Shown one piece after another: positions 30,870 through 40,165 of a stretch of 64,000 bases of DNA; within the stretch, counting starts at the first letter, position 1, and each line of letters starts with the position of its first letter. The stretch is from Coprinellus micaceus. Lineage: Eukaryota; Basidiomycota; Agaricomycetes; Agaricales; Psathyrellaceae. The notes beneath the pieces are model-generated. The model worked only from the letters and a program-made list of their open reading frames with translations. It was not told the DNA's origin and ran no database searches. The stretch lies in the NCBI GenBank assembly GCA_951394405.1, contig OX596343.1, positions 1,922,001 to 1,986,000 of the forward strand, written 5' to 3'. Position numbers and translations under genes: made by a program.

Positions 30870-32786
30870 GCTTAATTTCCGTTACGCCTTCTCTGCTGTC
30901 GCACGGAATGATAACGCGCCAGATTTGTGTTACGCCGTTTCTTGGGCAACACACGGCGTTTCTGCGCTTGTGCCCAGGTCCGCCGGTTTTGGTACGCCGT
31001 TGTTGGGCCCAAACTGGGTCGATGACGTGGTAATCCATGTCCTCCCAGCTTGGCCATCAATGCTGTGCCCATACAGGTCCCGGGCTGGGCCAGGTTCACC
31101 CATCAACTAAGGTTTGATGCTGGCCCAGGTGGTCCTTTCCCCTGGTGCCACTCCTGCTGAATGGGCTGGATTCGGCGGTGTTACAGGGACATCCAGATAT
31201 CGCCCCTCGTGGTACAAGTGCAATATCTTGACATTCCAACAGGGTCGCACCGCTTGCGGTAACAAATGTAAAAACAGTCTTGGGGCTAACTTGGGGTACC
31301 TGTCATGATGCCCAGTGTTCTGGTGCCCAGAAATTGCTCTCCAGCTGCAAATATATATTATTCTATGGTTGGGGAATGTTGGTACGCAATCGTGAATACA
31401 AGGATTTCGTATTGGGTTAACAAGGGGAAATGGGTCACACAACATATTGCGCCACAGTCGGGACTTCACTGACCAGACCGATGACCGGTACTTGTGGAGG
31501 GAACGGTCGAGAGGACAGAGTCATCATGCCCCCATTGCTGCCTGACCAGGTGGGGAACCCCCCCATCTCGAGCAACAGTCAAATTGACTGAACCATCCGT
31601 TGCCTGAGTCCTCATGCTCAGATCCTTGCCCACAGATGAGACACACGCAGGCGCATTTCCTGACAGCGATCTCTCCCCTATCAAATCCACGGGATATTGC
31701 ACTGTCTGATGGAGACCTGAACTTCGTGGATTGGATGAATGGCGGTGCGAAACGGAGGTCCCACCAGCGCCCAAGTTTGGGTGAGCTGACTGTGAGCGGC
31801 GGTTCTGAAGCGCACCTGACTGGTTTCCTGCTTGTCGGAACAACGTGTTGTTCGAATTCTGCCCGTGGGATGCAATTGGGACACCTGGAGGCCTGGCTCC
31901 AGCTGACTGACCGGTTGAGGGGGCGTGGCTTGAGGACGATGGAAGCCCTGAGCAAACGACACATGGGACATCGGGTGACCCTGGGGATGTTGGGGATTGG
32001 ATGCCTGGTTGTGTTGAGCTGTGGAGCCACGAGTCATCGGGTTGCCATACACACCAAACAGGATTGCACCGCTGTCCGATGTGATGATCAATATGGCCGC
32101 CGCCAGGACTGCCACCTGGGGGCGGATGGCGGCCATCTTGATATCACCTTTTTGAGCGAAAGGTCAGTCCCATCCGGCGAAAACCTGCAAGCCATGTTCC
32201 CTCAAATCTGGATACCAAACCTTGGCTGGAACTATTTTGTAGAATGGATAGGGTGTTTTAATTGTGTAGGGACAAGGGTTGGGGTCGCTCAATAGCAAAT
32301 GGTGCATCTAAACTTCTGTTTTAACCCTCTAAGTCAGTCCCCATGGTCTCAGATGAGCTGCTGCTCAAGGGGAGCTTGGACTTGGACCCCTTTGAGAAAT
32401 GCTCGGCTACCAATGGGCGATGTGAACCGGTTTTACACTCCGACCGGCAGCTCACCATAAACCAAACACGCAACAATTTCACTCGATGTGTCACTTTCTC
32501 CGCTTCCCTCCAAATAATCCTAGCGACCGTCAAGTTCAGGATCGAGCATGTCAATGAAGAGCATGTGTAAGTCTCCTCTCGTCGTGTTTGTTTGCTGATA
32601 TCCCAGCTCCCGGTCAATACCAAGCCCATGGTAAGTTCACAGTCTCCTGTCTCTTCCCTCCCTCTCGCTGATATTGATTCATTGTTACCCAGGTTGTGAG
32701 ACGTGCCCGCCGGTGCGATAGCCACGAGCGGCTTCTATTTTTGGGGTTTGGGTTCAATGGTAAGTCGCCGCACGTCATCTTCCTCA
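30870..32786. other. No firm gene; low-complexity frames
   Basis: A minus-strand frame 31681-32136 begins with a hydrophobic stretch (VAVLAAAILIIT) followed by Gln/Ser/Pro/His-rich sequence, with similar low complexity at 31466-31843. Plus-strand frames overlap it. A short plus-strand frame 32343-32570 may be exonic. None has recognisable domains or a consistent splice plan. Confidence 0.3.
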
Positions 32787-32877
32787 TCTCAGTCACTATG
32801 GAACGACCCCCTTGAAGGCCTATTAATTTAGTGTTCCAATGGGGCCTTAAGGGGGTCGTTCCATAGTGACTGAGATG
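32787..32877. mobile_element. 91-bp palindromic MITE
   Basis: TCTCAGTCACTATGGAACGA at the left is inverted at the right (TCGTTCCATAGTGACTGAGA), and the match extends through GACCCCCTT to AAGGCC near the centre, so almost the whole element folds on itself. The direct repeat TCTTCCTCA at 32778-32786 and 32878-32886 is the likely target duplication. A partial copy lies at 5058-5139. Confidence 0.8.
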
Positions 32878-32886
32878 TCTTCCTCA

Positions 32887-33321
32887 CAAGCATGTTGCTC
32901 ATGTCACCTCTAGGCCAAGTCAGCAACATTGTGATAGTTGTAATATTCAGAAGTGGGATGGCACAGTTGGGGCCCAGGGCTTACTATTTGATAGTAGTTA
33001 ATTTGTTGTAGCGTCGCGGGTAATGTAGATAGTGTAGACTCAAATAAACCTATTTTTCCCCCATTGCAACGACCGTACTGTGAAATGAACTGACTGGGAA
33101 CCTGCAAACCGCGCAATATCGGAGCCCCGCAGGCTACTTTTTTTGCGGGTCCCCCATATGTCGCCCGTGCGGATCCACCAGATGGCAGCCATGTTCCCCT
33201 GGTTACAGTGCTGCATTAGGGAGAAATGTGCCTGGGAGCCATCTTATTCACACATTGTGACGGTGTGATGGAGGCCTGTAAATCACAAAATCACCAAAAC
33301 CTAGTGGCGGGGTTTCGACAT
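32887..33321. other. No supportable gene
   Basis: 3' flank of the pair-B large gene. A GC hairpin (CCCGCAGGCTA, T-run, GCGGG) is visible near 33125. Confidence 0.35.
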
Positions 33322-35931
33322 TCACGGTGTGTACGACCTGGAAGTCGTGGTAAATTGACCCGTGACAAAGTCGCCCCAGGTGAACTGGTTGCCCATGGCA
33401 TACCCATCTTGCATACCGTTATCACGGTACTCGCTGCCCACAACATAATCACCACCTCCATCATCACCCACACCGAACTCGTTCCCCACGACATGACCAT
33501 CGCCACCCTCATACAACCCCTGATATTGCGAACGGGGTAAGGTGGTAGCGCTCGGCATGTGGTCCTGGTTCTAATCGGGCCTTAGCGTTCGTGACAAGTG
33601 AGATGTCTTGGCGGTCCCAACTCACCATCATCGTCATTAAGCCGTGGCTATTCAAAGGGAAGGGGGATATACCTTGAACCATGGTGAAGAGGTCGTCCAG
33701 TTGTGCGTTGAGTGCCCGGTTGTCATCCTGCCGACACCTTTCGAGGTTGTCGGAGAGTTCTCGGATCTTGTGCATCTGTTCCTTGTGTCGCTCGCCAGCA
33801 GTCTGGTTAACCAAGTCGAACCTTTGTGCGAGGCTCGACAGAAGGCGCTCGTCTCGGTTGTGGTCCACAGAGGCCTGGGCATTGCCAATCTCGGAGACGA
33901 GTTGTTCAATGAATCCCTTGAGTGTGATGTCATCGCTGTTGATGCAGCTCCTAATCAGCTTGCTCTCAACGCTCTCGTCCTCCTTCGATACTCGCGACTC
34001 AGCGTTCTCGAGTCGGTTCGCCATCGCGCCCAATACACCCTTCTCGATCCCGACAACCTTCTCCACCCTCTCCAACCTCTTTTCATGCTCCCATATCATC
34101 AAATGGTGATTGACAACGGCTTCGTCGACTCGGGTCGTGATTGCAGCACGATCTTGCTCCTAAGGTGAGGTGAGTAAAGTTAGACTCCACGGGTAGTAAT
34201 AGATGATAGCTAACCTGGGCTCGTCGAACGACCTTGACCTCGTTTTGAAGGTCCACCAACTTACCATCGTGGACGGCCGTCTCCTCGATCAGTGAAGACA
34301 CTTGTGTGTAGATATCGCCTCGTGCGACCTCTCCTGGGATAGCAGGGGTTACAAGCCTCTGGGGCAGTGGACGAATGGGACGACCAGTGGCATTAGCGTA
34401 AAAAGCATCCTGCTTGGTCTTAGTAATGTGGAGAGAAGATGGTATACTGGTACGCACCTTTTGCTTCCCTCTCTCATTAGCGTTACCCTGACCTCCCTCG
34501 TCCATCAAATCATTCGGTCGCTTTCTCTGCTGCGCCCGAGTGGCACTCACCCCAACACCAACCCCCGCCGATTCCTTCCCACCATGACTAGAGTCAACGA
34601 CGCCCAAGACAATACCTGCATCGGTAGCCAGTAGCTGGTCAGTCATGTGCTTAACCGGTGTTTCGACACCTGCCGACACACTTTCCGAGTCGACAGTCGG
34701 CGCCACCTTGACGGCCTTCTTCTTCCCTTTCTTCTTCATGGGCTTGGTGGCCGTACTCCCATCGCCTTGTCCCTCTCCCTGTTTGGCTCCCCCTACAGAT
34801 GCCCCTGCTCTCCCTCCTTCCCCCCTCCCCTTCGAAGTCTCGTCCCTCTCGTCCCTCTCGTTCCTCTCGCTCCCCTTACCTCCCTGCCCCACATCAGCTG
34901 GAAGGCCCTCTCCTTTGTCCCCCGACTGGCTGTCCTGCGTCATGGAGCACTTCTGCTTCCTCTTCGCACAGGGGAAGCACGCACTGCCGGACCGTTGGAT
35001 TTTCTGTCCCCTCTTGGTCATCGGCGCCTGATGGTAGCAAGGTTGTTGAACGGTTTTGTTGGTGATTTCATCGACATAGTACGCACTAGCGCAACGCTCG
35101 CAGGGGTTGGGTAGGATAGCTAAATTTGGGCGGATAATGAGCCCCTCCCTGGACTTTGATCCTTGTTCCTCCTCAGCGTCAGGCGGGTTGGGCGGGTTGG
35201 GGCCGGGTTTCGTTCGCTTGCTGGCCTGCTTCTCTACCTTTCGTTTCTTCTTGTGCCCTTTTACCTCTTCTTCTGGTTCTCCCTCATCTTCAGGGAAGCT
35301 ATAGTCTTCGTCACACTCAGGGGTCTTGCGCTTCAGTCCCTGCTCGACGTCGTCCTCCAGAGCTATGCCGATATCTTCCATCACAAAGTCTTCAGGCACT
35401 ATCTCACCCTCCCCATTGAGACTTCCACCTTCGTCTTCGTCGAAAAGATTCTTGTCCTCGGATGGGGAACATAACTCAGGAGGGAATTGGTGGGCTTGAT
35501 ACCCTTGAGGGGGAGGTGGCGAGTCGCTGTCCTGGTCGAAGGGGTTGATGTTGAAGAGTGTTATGTCAAGTTTGGTGTTCCCGTCGCTGATGTAGTGGTG
35601 TCGAGCGACGAGGACGACGAGCCAGGCTTCAACATGAGCCGTCAATTCGAAACTTCCCTTTCAATGTGCTTTGTACGCCTCATAAATGATCATCTGCATT
35701 TATTATTATTAATCTGTTAGTTTGAAACAGGCGTTGTTGGGTACATACAGACGGTCTAACAAGGTCGCGCCGTGCTGCAACAAGATTCGATTTCCTGGTC
35801 AAGGTTCGAGCTCCCTTGAGTAGGCGATTCAGGGTGATAATAGCCTGTTGTCCTTTGTCCTTGGTTGGGACCCCATCGTCGACCTCCCTTCCTTTCTCAG
35901 GGGCTGCTTTGGCTGGCATGGGATCGAACAT
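33322..35931 (-). pseudogene. Cysteine-cluster, acidic, coiled-coil protein (pair B, large member)
   Basis: Exon 1 starts at ATG 35931 or 35919 (MPAKAAPEKGREVDDG). An intron ends near 35692. The next frame meets TGA at 35661-35663 (YEAYKAH-stop-KGSF) and then stays open from 35645 to about 34160. It reads, in order, a helical N-terminus, acidic linkers, a cysteine cluster C-x2-C-x17-C-x19-C-x2-C-x6-C (CERC near 35098, CFPCAKRKQKC near 34960), and low-complexity Lys/Gly stretches. After a GTTAGC..CTTAG intron, coiled coils follow (RAAITTRVDEAVVNHHLM, WEHEKRLERVEKVVGIEKG). A Gly-rich tail ends at 33322, with some doubt about the last intron. The layout matches the pair-A protein at 17724 but without the poly-Glu. 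TGG-to-TGA would explain the early stop. A downstream start is the alternative. Divergent from the small gene at 36253. Confidence 0.6.
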
Positions 35932-36252
35932 GTAGCGGATTGGCTTTGGATAGGGCAAGAAAAGTTGTGTGGAACTCAGTAATAGAATCACGGAGGGGGG
36001 TTGTTATTACAGTCTTTCTCATCGTGGATATCCAACCTCAGCTGAATGTGTACCAATTGGGTCCCCGATTTCATCCCCCGATTTCATCCCGATCTTGTTC
36101 CTCTGGGCCCGAGTGCTGGGTAACATGAGGGGGATTCCCAGTCCTTTTTTCTGCTCCTTGATTGCTTTGGGCATTTATTAATGTCAAGTTTAAGATAAGA
36201 ACACACACAGGCCTTTCAAATTTCAACAGCCCCACATTCATCTTCCCTCACG

Positions 36253-36972
36253 ATGAACGCGAGGCGCTTTTGGAAAAGGCCCAATGACAACAAAGTGGTA
36301 ACTGGGTCCGACGACGGTATGTTCGCTATGTTCACAATTACCTTTCTGAACTATGTCTAACTACCTTTCTAGATATTGTCATGACTGAGGATAATCCCCT
36401 TCAGGAGCAAGTCGGCTTTCCCTCTGGTAAGTATTCACCGCCTTCGCCTCCTTCATCCCTAATATGCTTTCATTTAAGCCTCTCAAGAGCCAGAGAAAGC
36501 TTGGGCTGCAAAGATGAAAGGAGGGGATCTCTTTGCTGGCCTCATATCCCCCTCCCGCCCCAAGCCGCAATCTGGCCCCAGCGAAGCTCCGAATCAGGTA
36601 CTAGGCGGGGCGATGTGGGAGAACTTACAGGCCCAGAAGGAGGTCCTTGCAGAGAGGGTCCTTGTTCCATCTTTGGGCGGTTTATCTCATCCCCGTTATA
36701 CAGGTCCAGGCGCTCTCTGTACCATCAACGCCAGCTCCCTCGACTCGGTCGAAAACGTCATCAGTGTCTTATCGGAGCATATGGCAAGTTTGCAGTGGAT
36801 TCAGGAGTGCCTCATATACCATCAAAAGACACTCATTCGTTCTCGCAACCTTGCTCACAGTGTGTGCCAGTCAGTGGGTGGGTTGATATACTCTCAGGAG
36901 CAGAACATGAGTTTACAAGATGTGATTGGTGGTGGAGATGGGGAAGGTGATGGTGGTCATTCAACTGGATAG
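36253..36972 (+). CDS. Small partner gene of pair B
   Basis: Exon 1 is 36253-36316 (MNARRFWKRPNDNKVVTG). Intron GTATGT..TCTAG is 36317-36372. Exon 2 is 36373-36426 (DIVMTEDNPLQEQVGF). Intron GTAAGT..TTAAG is 36427-36478. Exon 3 is 36479-36972, ending TAG. The sum is 612 nt, 203 residues, with all phases consistent. The N-terminus is basic. The middle is Pro-rich (SPSRPKPQSGPSEAPN). The C-terminal half is helical (SVENVISVLSEHMASLQWIQ) and ends Gly/Asp-rich. The gene plan, divergent position and exon-3 start resemble the broken gene at 22064. This copy is intact. Function unknown; interaction with the neighbouring coiled-coil protein is a guess from the conserved pairing. Confidence 0.68.
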
Positions 36973-37408
36973 GAGGCATACCACTTTCCTTGCTCATTTT
37001 GTATTCATATTCCTGTATAAGAATGACATGCGCTCGGCGAATTCATATAGCTATTAATGGGTATGTCGGTAAATCATCGCACGCTGCACGGGATGGCGGT
37101 GTAATGACCGATTCGGCGCTGGTGGCGGCGGCTGATGCAGAACCGACTGATTCCACCATACTCTATTGCCCGCAAATTGCCCGGGGTAATTGGCCCCTGG
37201 ATGACGTTGCCCCCATGGCTCAATTGAACCAACATCAATTGAACCATGTCACCTGTGCATTGATGGTCCCTCAATTGAGCCCATGTGGGCCATCAACCAT
37301 GGTCCAGATGCACGCTCAATTGAGACAAGGGGTGGCAGCGATTCAGATCGGGGATGTCAATGATGGGAGGGGTAGGTCGTGAGAAGCAACCATATAAGGA
37401 TACCGTTG
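36973..37408. other. Intergenic DNA with CAATTGA inverted repeats
   Basis: GGCTCAATTGAACC near 37207 and CCCTCAATTGAGCCC near 37270, with further TCAATTGA words at 37225 and 37316, form imperfect inverted repeats. It could be a small palindromic element. ACCATATAAGGAT at about 37388 is a TATA-like box for the next gene. Confidence 0.35.
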
Positions 37409-38436
37409 CGTATGTTTGGTTCAGCCATTGCTTGCCGAGTGGTCGGCACACGGGTTCAACCTTCGCTCGACCACCACTTACAGTACGTTAAACCGTCAAA
37501 TTTTGCTGTGAGGGTAGAGTCAACATACGGTCAGACCAATACCTCACTTCTCTGCTGGAAAATGGGGCGCCAGAGCTCCTAGACCACCCTCGCTTTGAAG
37601 GCTGGTCCGGGGGCAAGCTACTGAGGTCACCTACCATTGGTAAGACAATTCCCTGCAACTTATACCCTGCCATGGCTGACCAGTTGTCTTTAGTAGTGAC
37701 TTCTGTGACTCAGGCACAGCTCATACTGTCTCCCTCCCCCACCATTTCATCTCGAGTTGCAGGCAGATTTGGCTTATGCCGCTCAAGCCGTGGTTTGGAA
37801 TCTTCCGAACATCAATCATGCAGGGTCTGCTACGCTTTGCTTCACATGTTTAGTACTATGTTTATTTCTCGTCGAGGACTTATTTCTTTTCTTTCGGCAA
37901 ACTCCTTTGTATTATTATTTGTTGTTTTGGTTAAAGTAGTTGACTCTCGTTGACTTGTCATGACGTTTATTGAGTCACTTTATTTATGACTCATATTCGA
38001 CTCATCCTTAGTCTGCCTAGACTAAGTATGACTTGTCTTTGACTGTAATCGACTCATAGTTATATTGATAGTGACTCTTAGCGACTAGTATCCATGGGTA
38101 TATAAACCCTATAGATTAGACCCATGTACTTTAGCTTGTTATACTTTTCCCCAACTATCGATTAGTGCCTTGTGCCAAAAACCCAAAGACAACTAAGAGC
38201 AAGCCAATTAAGCCAATAAGACAACGACCAACGCCTTAAGTCCAAGCGAGCTATCGTCAACATAGTTCTTGGTAGTATCAAATACAACGATCGTCAACAT
38301 CGTACTCGATACCTAGTTAAGTAATCATTGTATCATTTGCCATTGACCTGCCCAGAGTCAACCAATTGTCGGACACTTGTCCAACTCCCTCATCGAGGTC
38401 ATAACAGGGTCGACCTCCCATCATCAACACGCCTGA
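37409..38436 (+). pseudogene. Small unrecognised gene split by a solo LTR
   Basis: Exon-like frames are MFGSAIACRVVGTRVQPSLD from ATG 37409, then RSDQYLTSLLENGAPELLDH (about 37530-37640) followed by a GTAAGA..TTTAG intron, and finally ADLAYAAQAVVWNLPNINHA up to 37822. The last frame runs into the LTR inside the duplicated GGGTC. Deleting LTR plus one GGGTC restores a short tail STSHHQHA and TGA at 38434. The intermediate splice sites are not fully resolved. No domain recognised. Confidence 0.4.
37828..38406 (+). mobile_element. Solo LTR, 579 bp
   Basis: It begins TGCTACGC, ends GGTCATAACA (TG..CA), and is flanked by the exact 5-bp duplication GGGTC (37823-37827 and 38407-38411). It contains a TATATAAACC promoter-like box at about 38098 and a downstream ATG-poor leader. 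No internal retroelement genes are adjacent, so it is a solo LTR of a Ty3- or Ty1-type element. Confidence 0.65.
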
Positions 38437-38680
38437 TCTGAATCACTGCCACCCCTTGAATTGAGACACGGTTGTTGTGTCATCACAGGGTTATAGTGTG
38501 TCCAATGGCGATTTGGCGGTGATAGCACTGATTGGGAGTCTTCCGTTACTCGTGGTGTTGCATTCTACTTGCGTGCCACCACCACACATTGAACTGTGGC
38601 TGTCCCCTGTGCGATGCTGCTATGAGGGTCTTCCTCAGCATCTCACTTGTGTTATTCTTACTTGTGGTGAGTTACTGGTG

Positions 38681-39370
38681 CCACAGCCCTGTCTGACATT
38701 TTTTTCCATAAAACCCTTACAGCTGTCTGGCAGGGGTTATCCAAAATTCGCTTTTCTGTCTGGGGAGTGTAGCTTCTTTTTGTATTATGCATAATCACAT
38801 TTATTGGCAATAGTCACATGATGTAAGTTGATTTCCATTCGCAACAGCCCCCACATTCCCACATGGGTAGCTCCCTCCCCGGAGCATCACGGGGCCCCCC
38901 CGAAGGGAGGGGTGTGATGCGGAGTGGGAGGGTCCCATGGCCCTGATGTGAGACCGTCAGTCACATATGTGGGGCCTCTGGGTTCCTTGCTGCCACTCAT
39001 CACAGGCTCGGCCCAAGGGCCTCGAATTGACATACGTACGGTGGCATTACACAGGCCGGGCAGTACACATTTTAAGAATGAAATTTATTTGAGCCCATTT
39101 GAGGATGTTTTCGAGAGCCCACAACGTAAATTTGGGTTTGTTTGATTTGCCCAACATACAGTGGTATGTTGGACTTGATCACATCACAAATGATGTCTCT
39201 GCTACATTTGGAAGAGAAGCACCACCCAAGCAGCAATTATTTCCAGCTTTTGCAAAATTATGCAAATTGCAATTTGATGGACGCCCTTTGGAAGCCCCTC
39301 AGACAGAAAGGTGAATTTTGGAAAACCCCCAGCAGACAGCTGTAAGGGTTTTATGGAAAAAAGTGTCAGC
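38681..39370. mobile_element. 690-bp inverted-repeat element
   Basis: Two inverted arms of about 80 bp share TTTTTTCCATAAAACCCTTA, CAGCTGTCTG and TTTCTGTCTG (left near 38700-38765, right near 39290-39360). The 8-bp word TACTGGTG occurs at 38673-38680 and 39371-39378 and is the best target duplication; a (G)GGTGCCA alternative is possible. Non-coding. Size and duplication length suggest a non-autonomous hAT-like element. Confidence 0.7.
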
Positions 39371-39377
39371 TACTGGT

Positions 39378-39714
39378 GGGTGCCAGCAAATCGGAATCCT
39401 TCACGAAGGTGTTCACGGCCAGGATAACAAGCTCGGGCTGGGTTTTGGCATAGTTTATGAGGTAGAGGTATACGAGCTTCTTCTGTTCCAAATCATCTGT
39501 TCGCATGTTCTTGAGGATATCAGGGAAGAGACCGCTGACATCTAGCAATATATCAGGGATATTCCAGGCATAAACGATCGCACCGCCAACCTTTGCCAAT
39601 GGTCATGGACGCGATAAAGTGCTTGATGGCATCCTTCCCTTTCTCCCTGTATTCGCTGTTGAGGTCAACACTGAGCTCGTGGTTTTCACCCTTTCGTGGT
39701 CCTCCAATGCTCAT
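39378..39714 (-). pseudogene. Truncated beta-adaptin N-terminus
   Basis: From ATG 39714 (MSIGGPRKGENHELSVDLNS) through [11 protein letters not shown], a GTTGGC..GCTAG intron (about 39594-39546), then [33 protein letters not shown] and AVNTFVKDS. This is the first HEAT-like part of AP-1/AP-2 beta adaptin, a clathrin adaptor subunit. The reading splices correctly but stops being adaptin after about residue 95, right at the border of the 690-bp element, and no further adaptin sequence lies beyond that element. It is therefore a gene fragment, not a working adaptor subunit. Confidence 0.8.
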
Positions 39715-39989
39715 GATCGTAGTGGGAGGAACCAAGAGAGTTTGGCGGTGATCGCGATGGTTCCCTCCATACTATCACCATCAACCTCGACTTCCTCCAG
39801 AGAATAGATGCAGTTCGACGCTAGTCGGTGTACATATCTAGGTAACATGAGGTGTTGCTGGAGTGTATGATTCTATGTAAAATCTAGGTCCTGTGGAAAG
39901 TAATACTGCACAGTGGGTTTGTACAGATGAAGCTGAAGCTGAGCATGAACTAGATATGTTGTCTCCAAAACAAAACAAAAACAAAACCG

Positions 39990-40157
39990 TCCATGGCGAG
40001 CCCCTTCTCCTCAAGCTCCTTCAGAATATCCATTTCACGGTATGACTTGAACTCCACTTAGACCTTCTCGAGTCTGGATGTACCAGACGCGCTGCTGGAC
40101 CTCCGACCAACCGGCAATGAAGTCCACGAGACTCTTCTCAGCGAAGGTGACACCCCC
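39990..40157 (-). pseudogene. Unrecognised coding relic cut by transposon copy 3
   Basis: The minus strand reads EKSLVDFIAGWSEVQQRVWY, then IQTREKV, an in-frame TAA, then EFKSYREMDILKELEEKGLA. Composition is strongly coding. The element at 40166 interrupts it. VDFIAGWSE faintly recalls the DFIAEWTE motif of Ty3-type RNase H linkers, but this is weak. The 250 bp right of the element (42843-43085) may hold further exons. Confidence 0.4.
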
Positions 40158-40165
40158 ACATCCAC

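Noticed and set aside
31466..32295. Overlapping long frames on both strands
   Set aside because: Low-complexity Gln/Ser/Pro sequence without splice plan or known domain; I could not tell which strand, if any, is coding.
11944..35663. Readthrough or recoding of TGA (for example selenocysteine)
   Set aside because: Different genes and contexts, no stem-loop seen, no reason for recoding in these families, and one stop is TAG; mutation is simpler.
39990..40157. Ty3-type RNase H fragment
   Set aside because: Only VDFIAGWSE recalls the family; flanking residues do not fit, so I left it unnamed.
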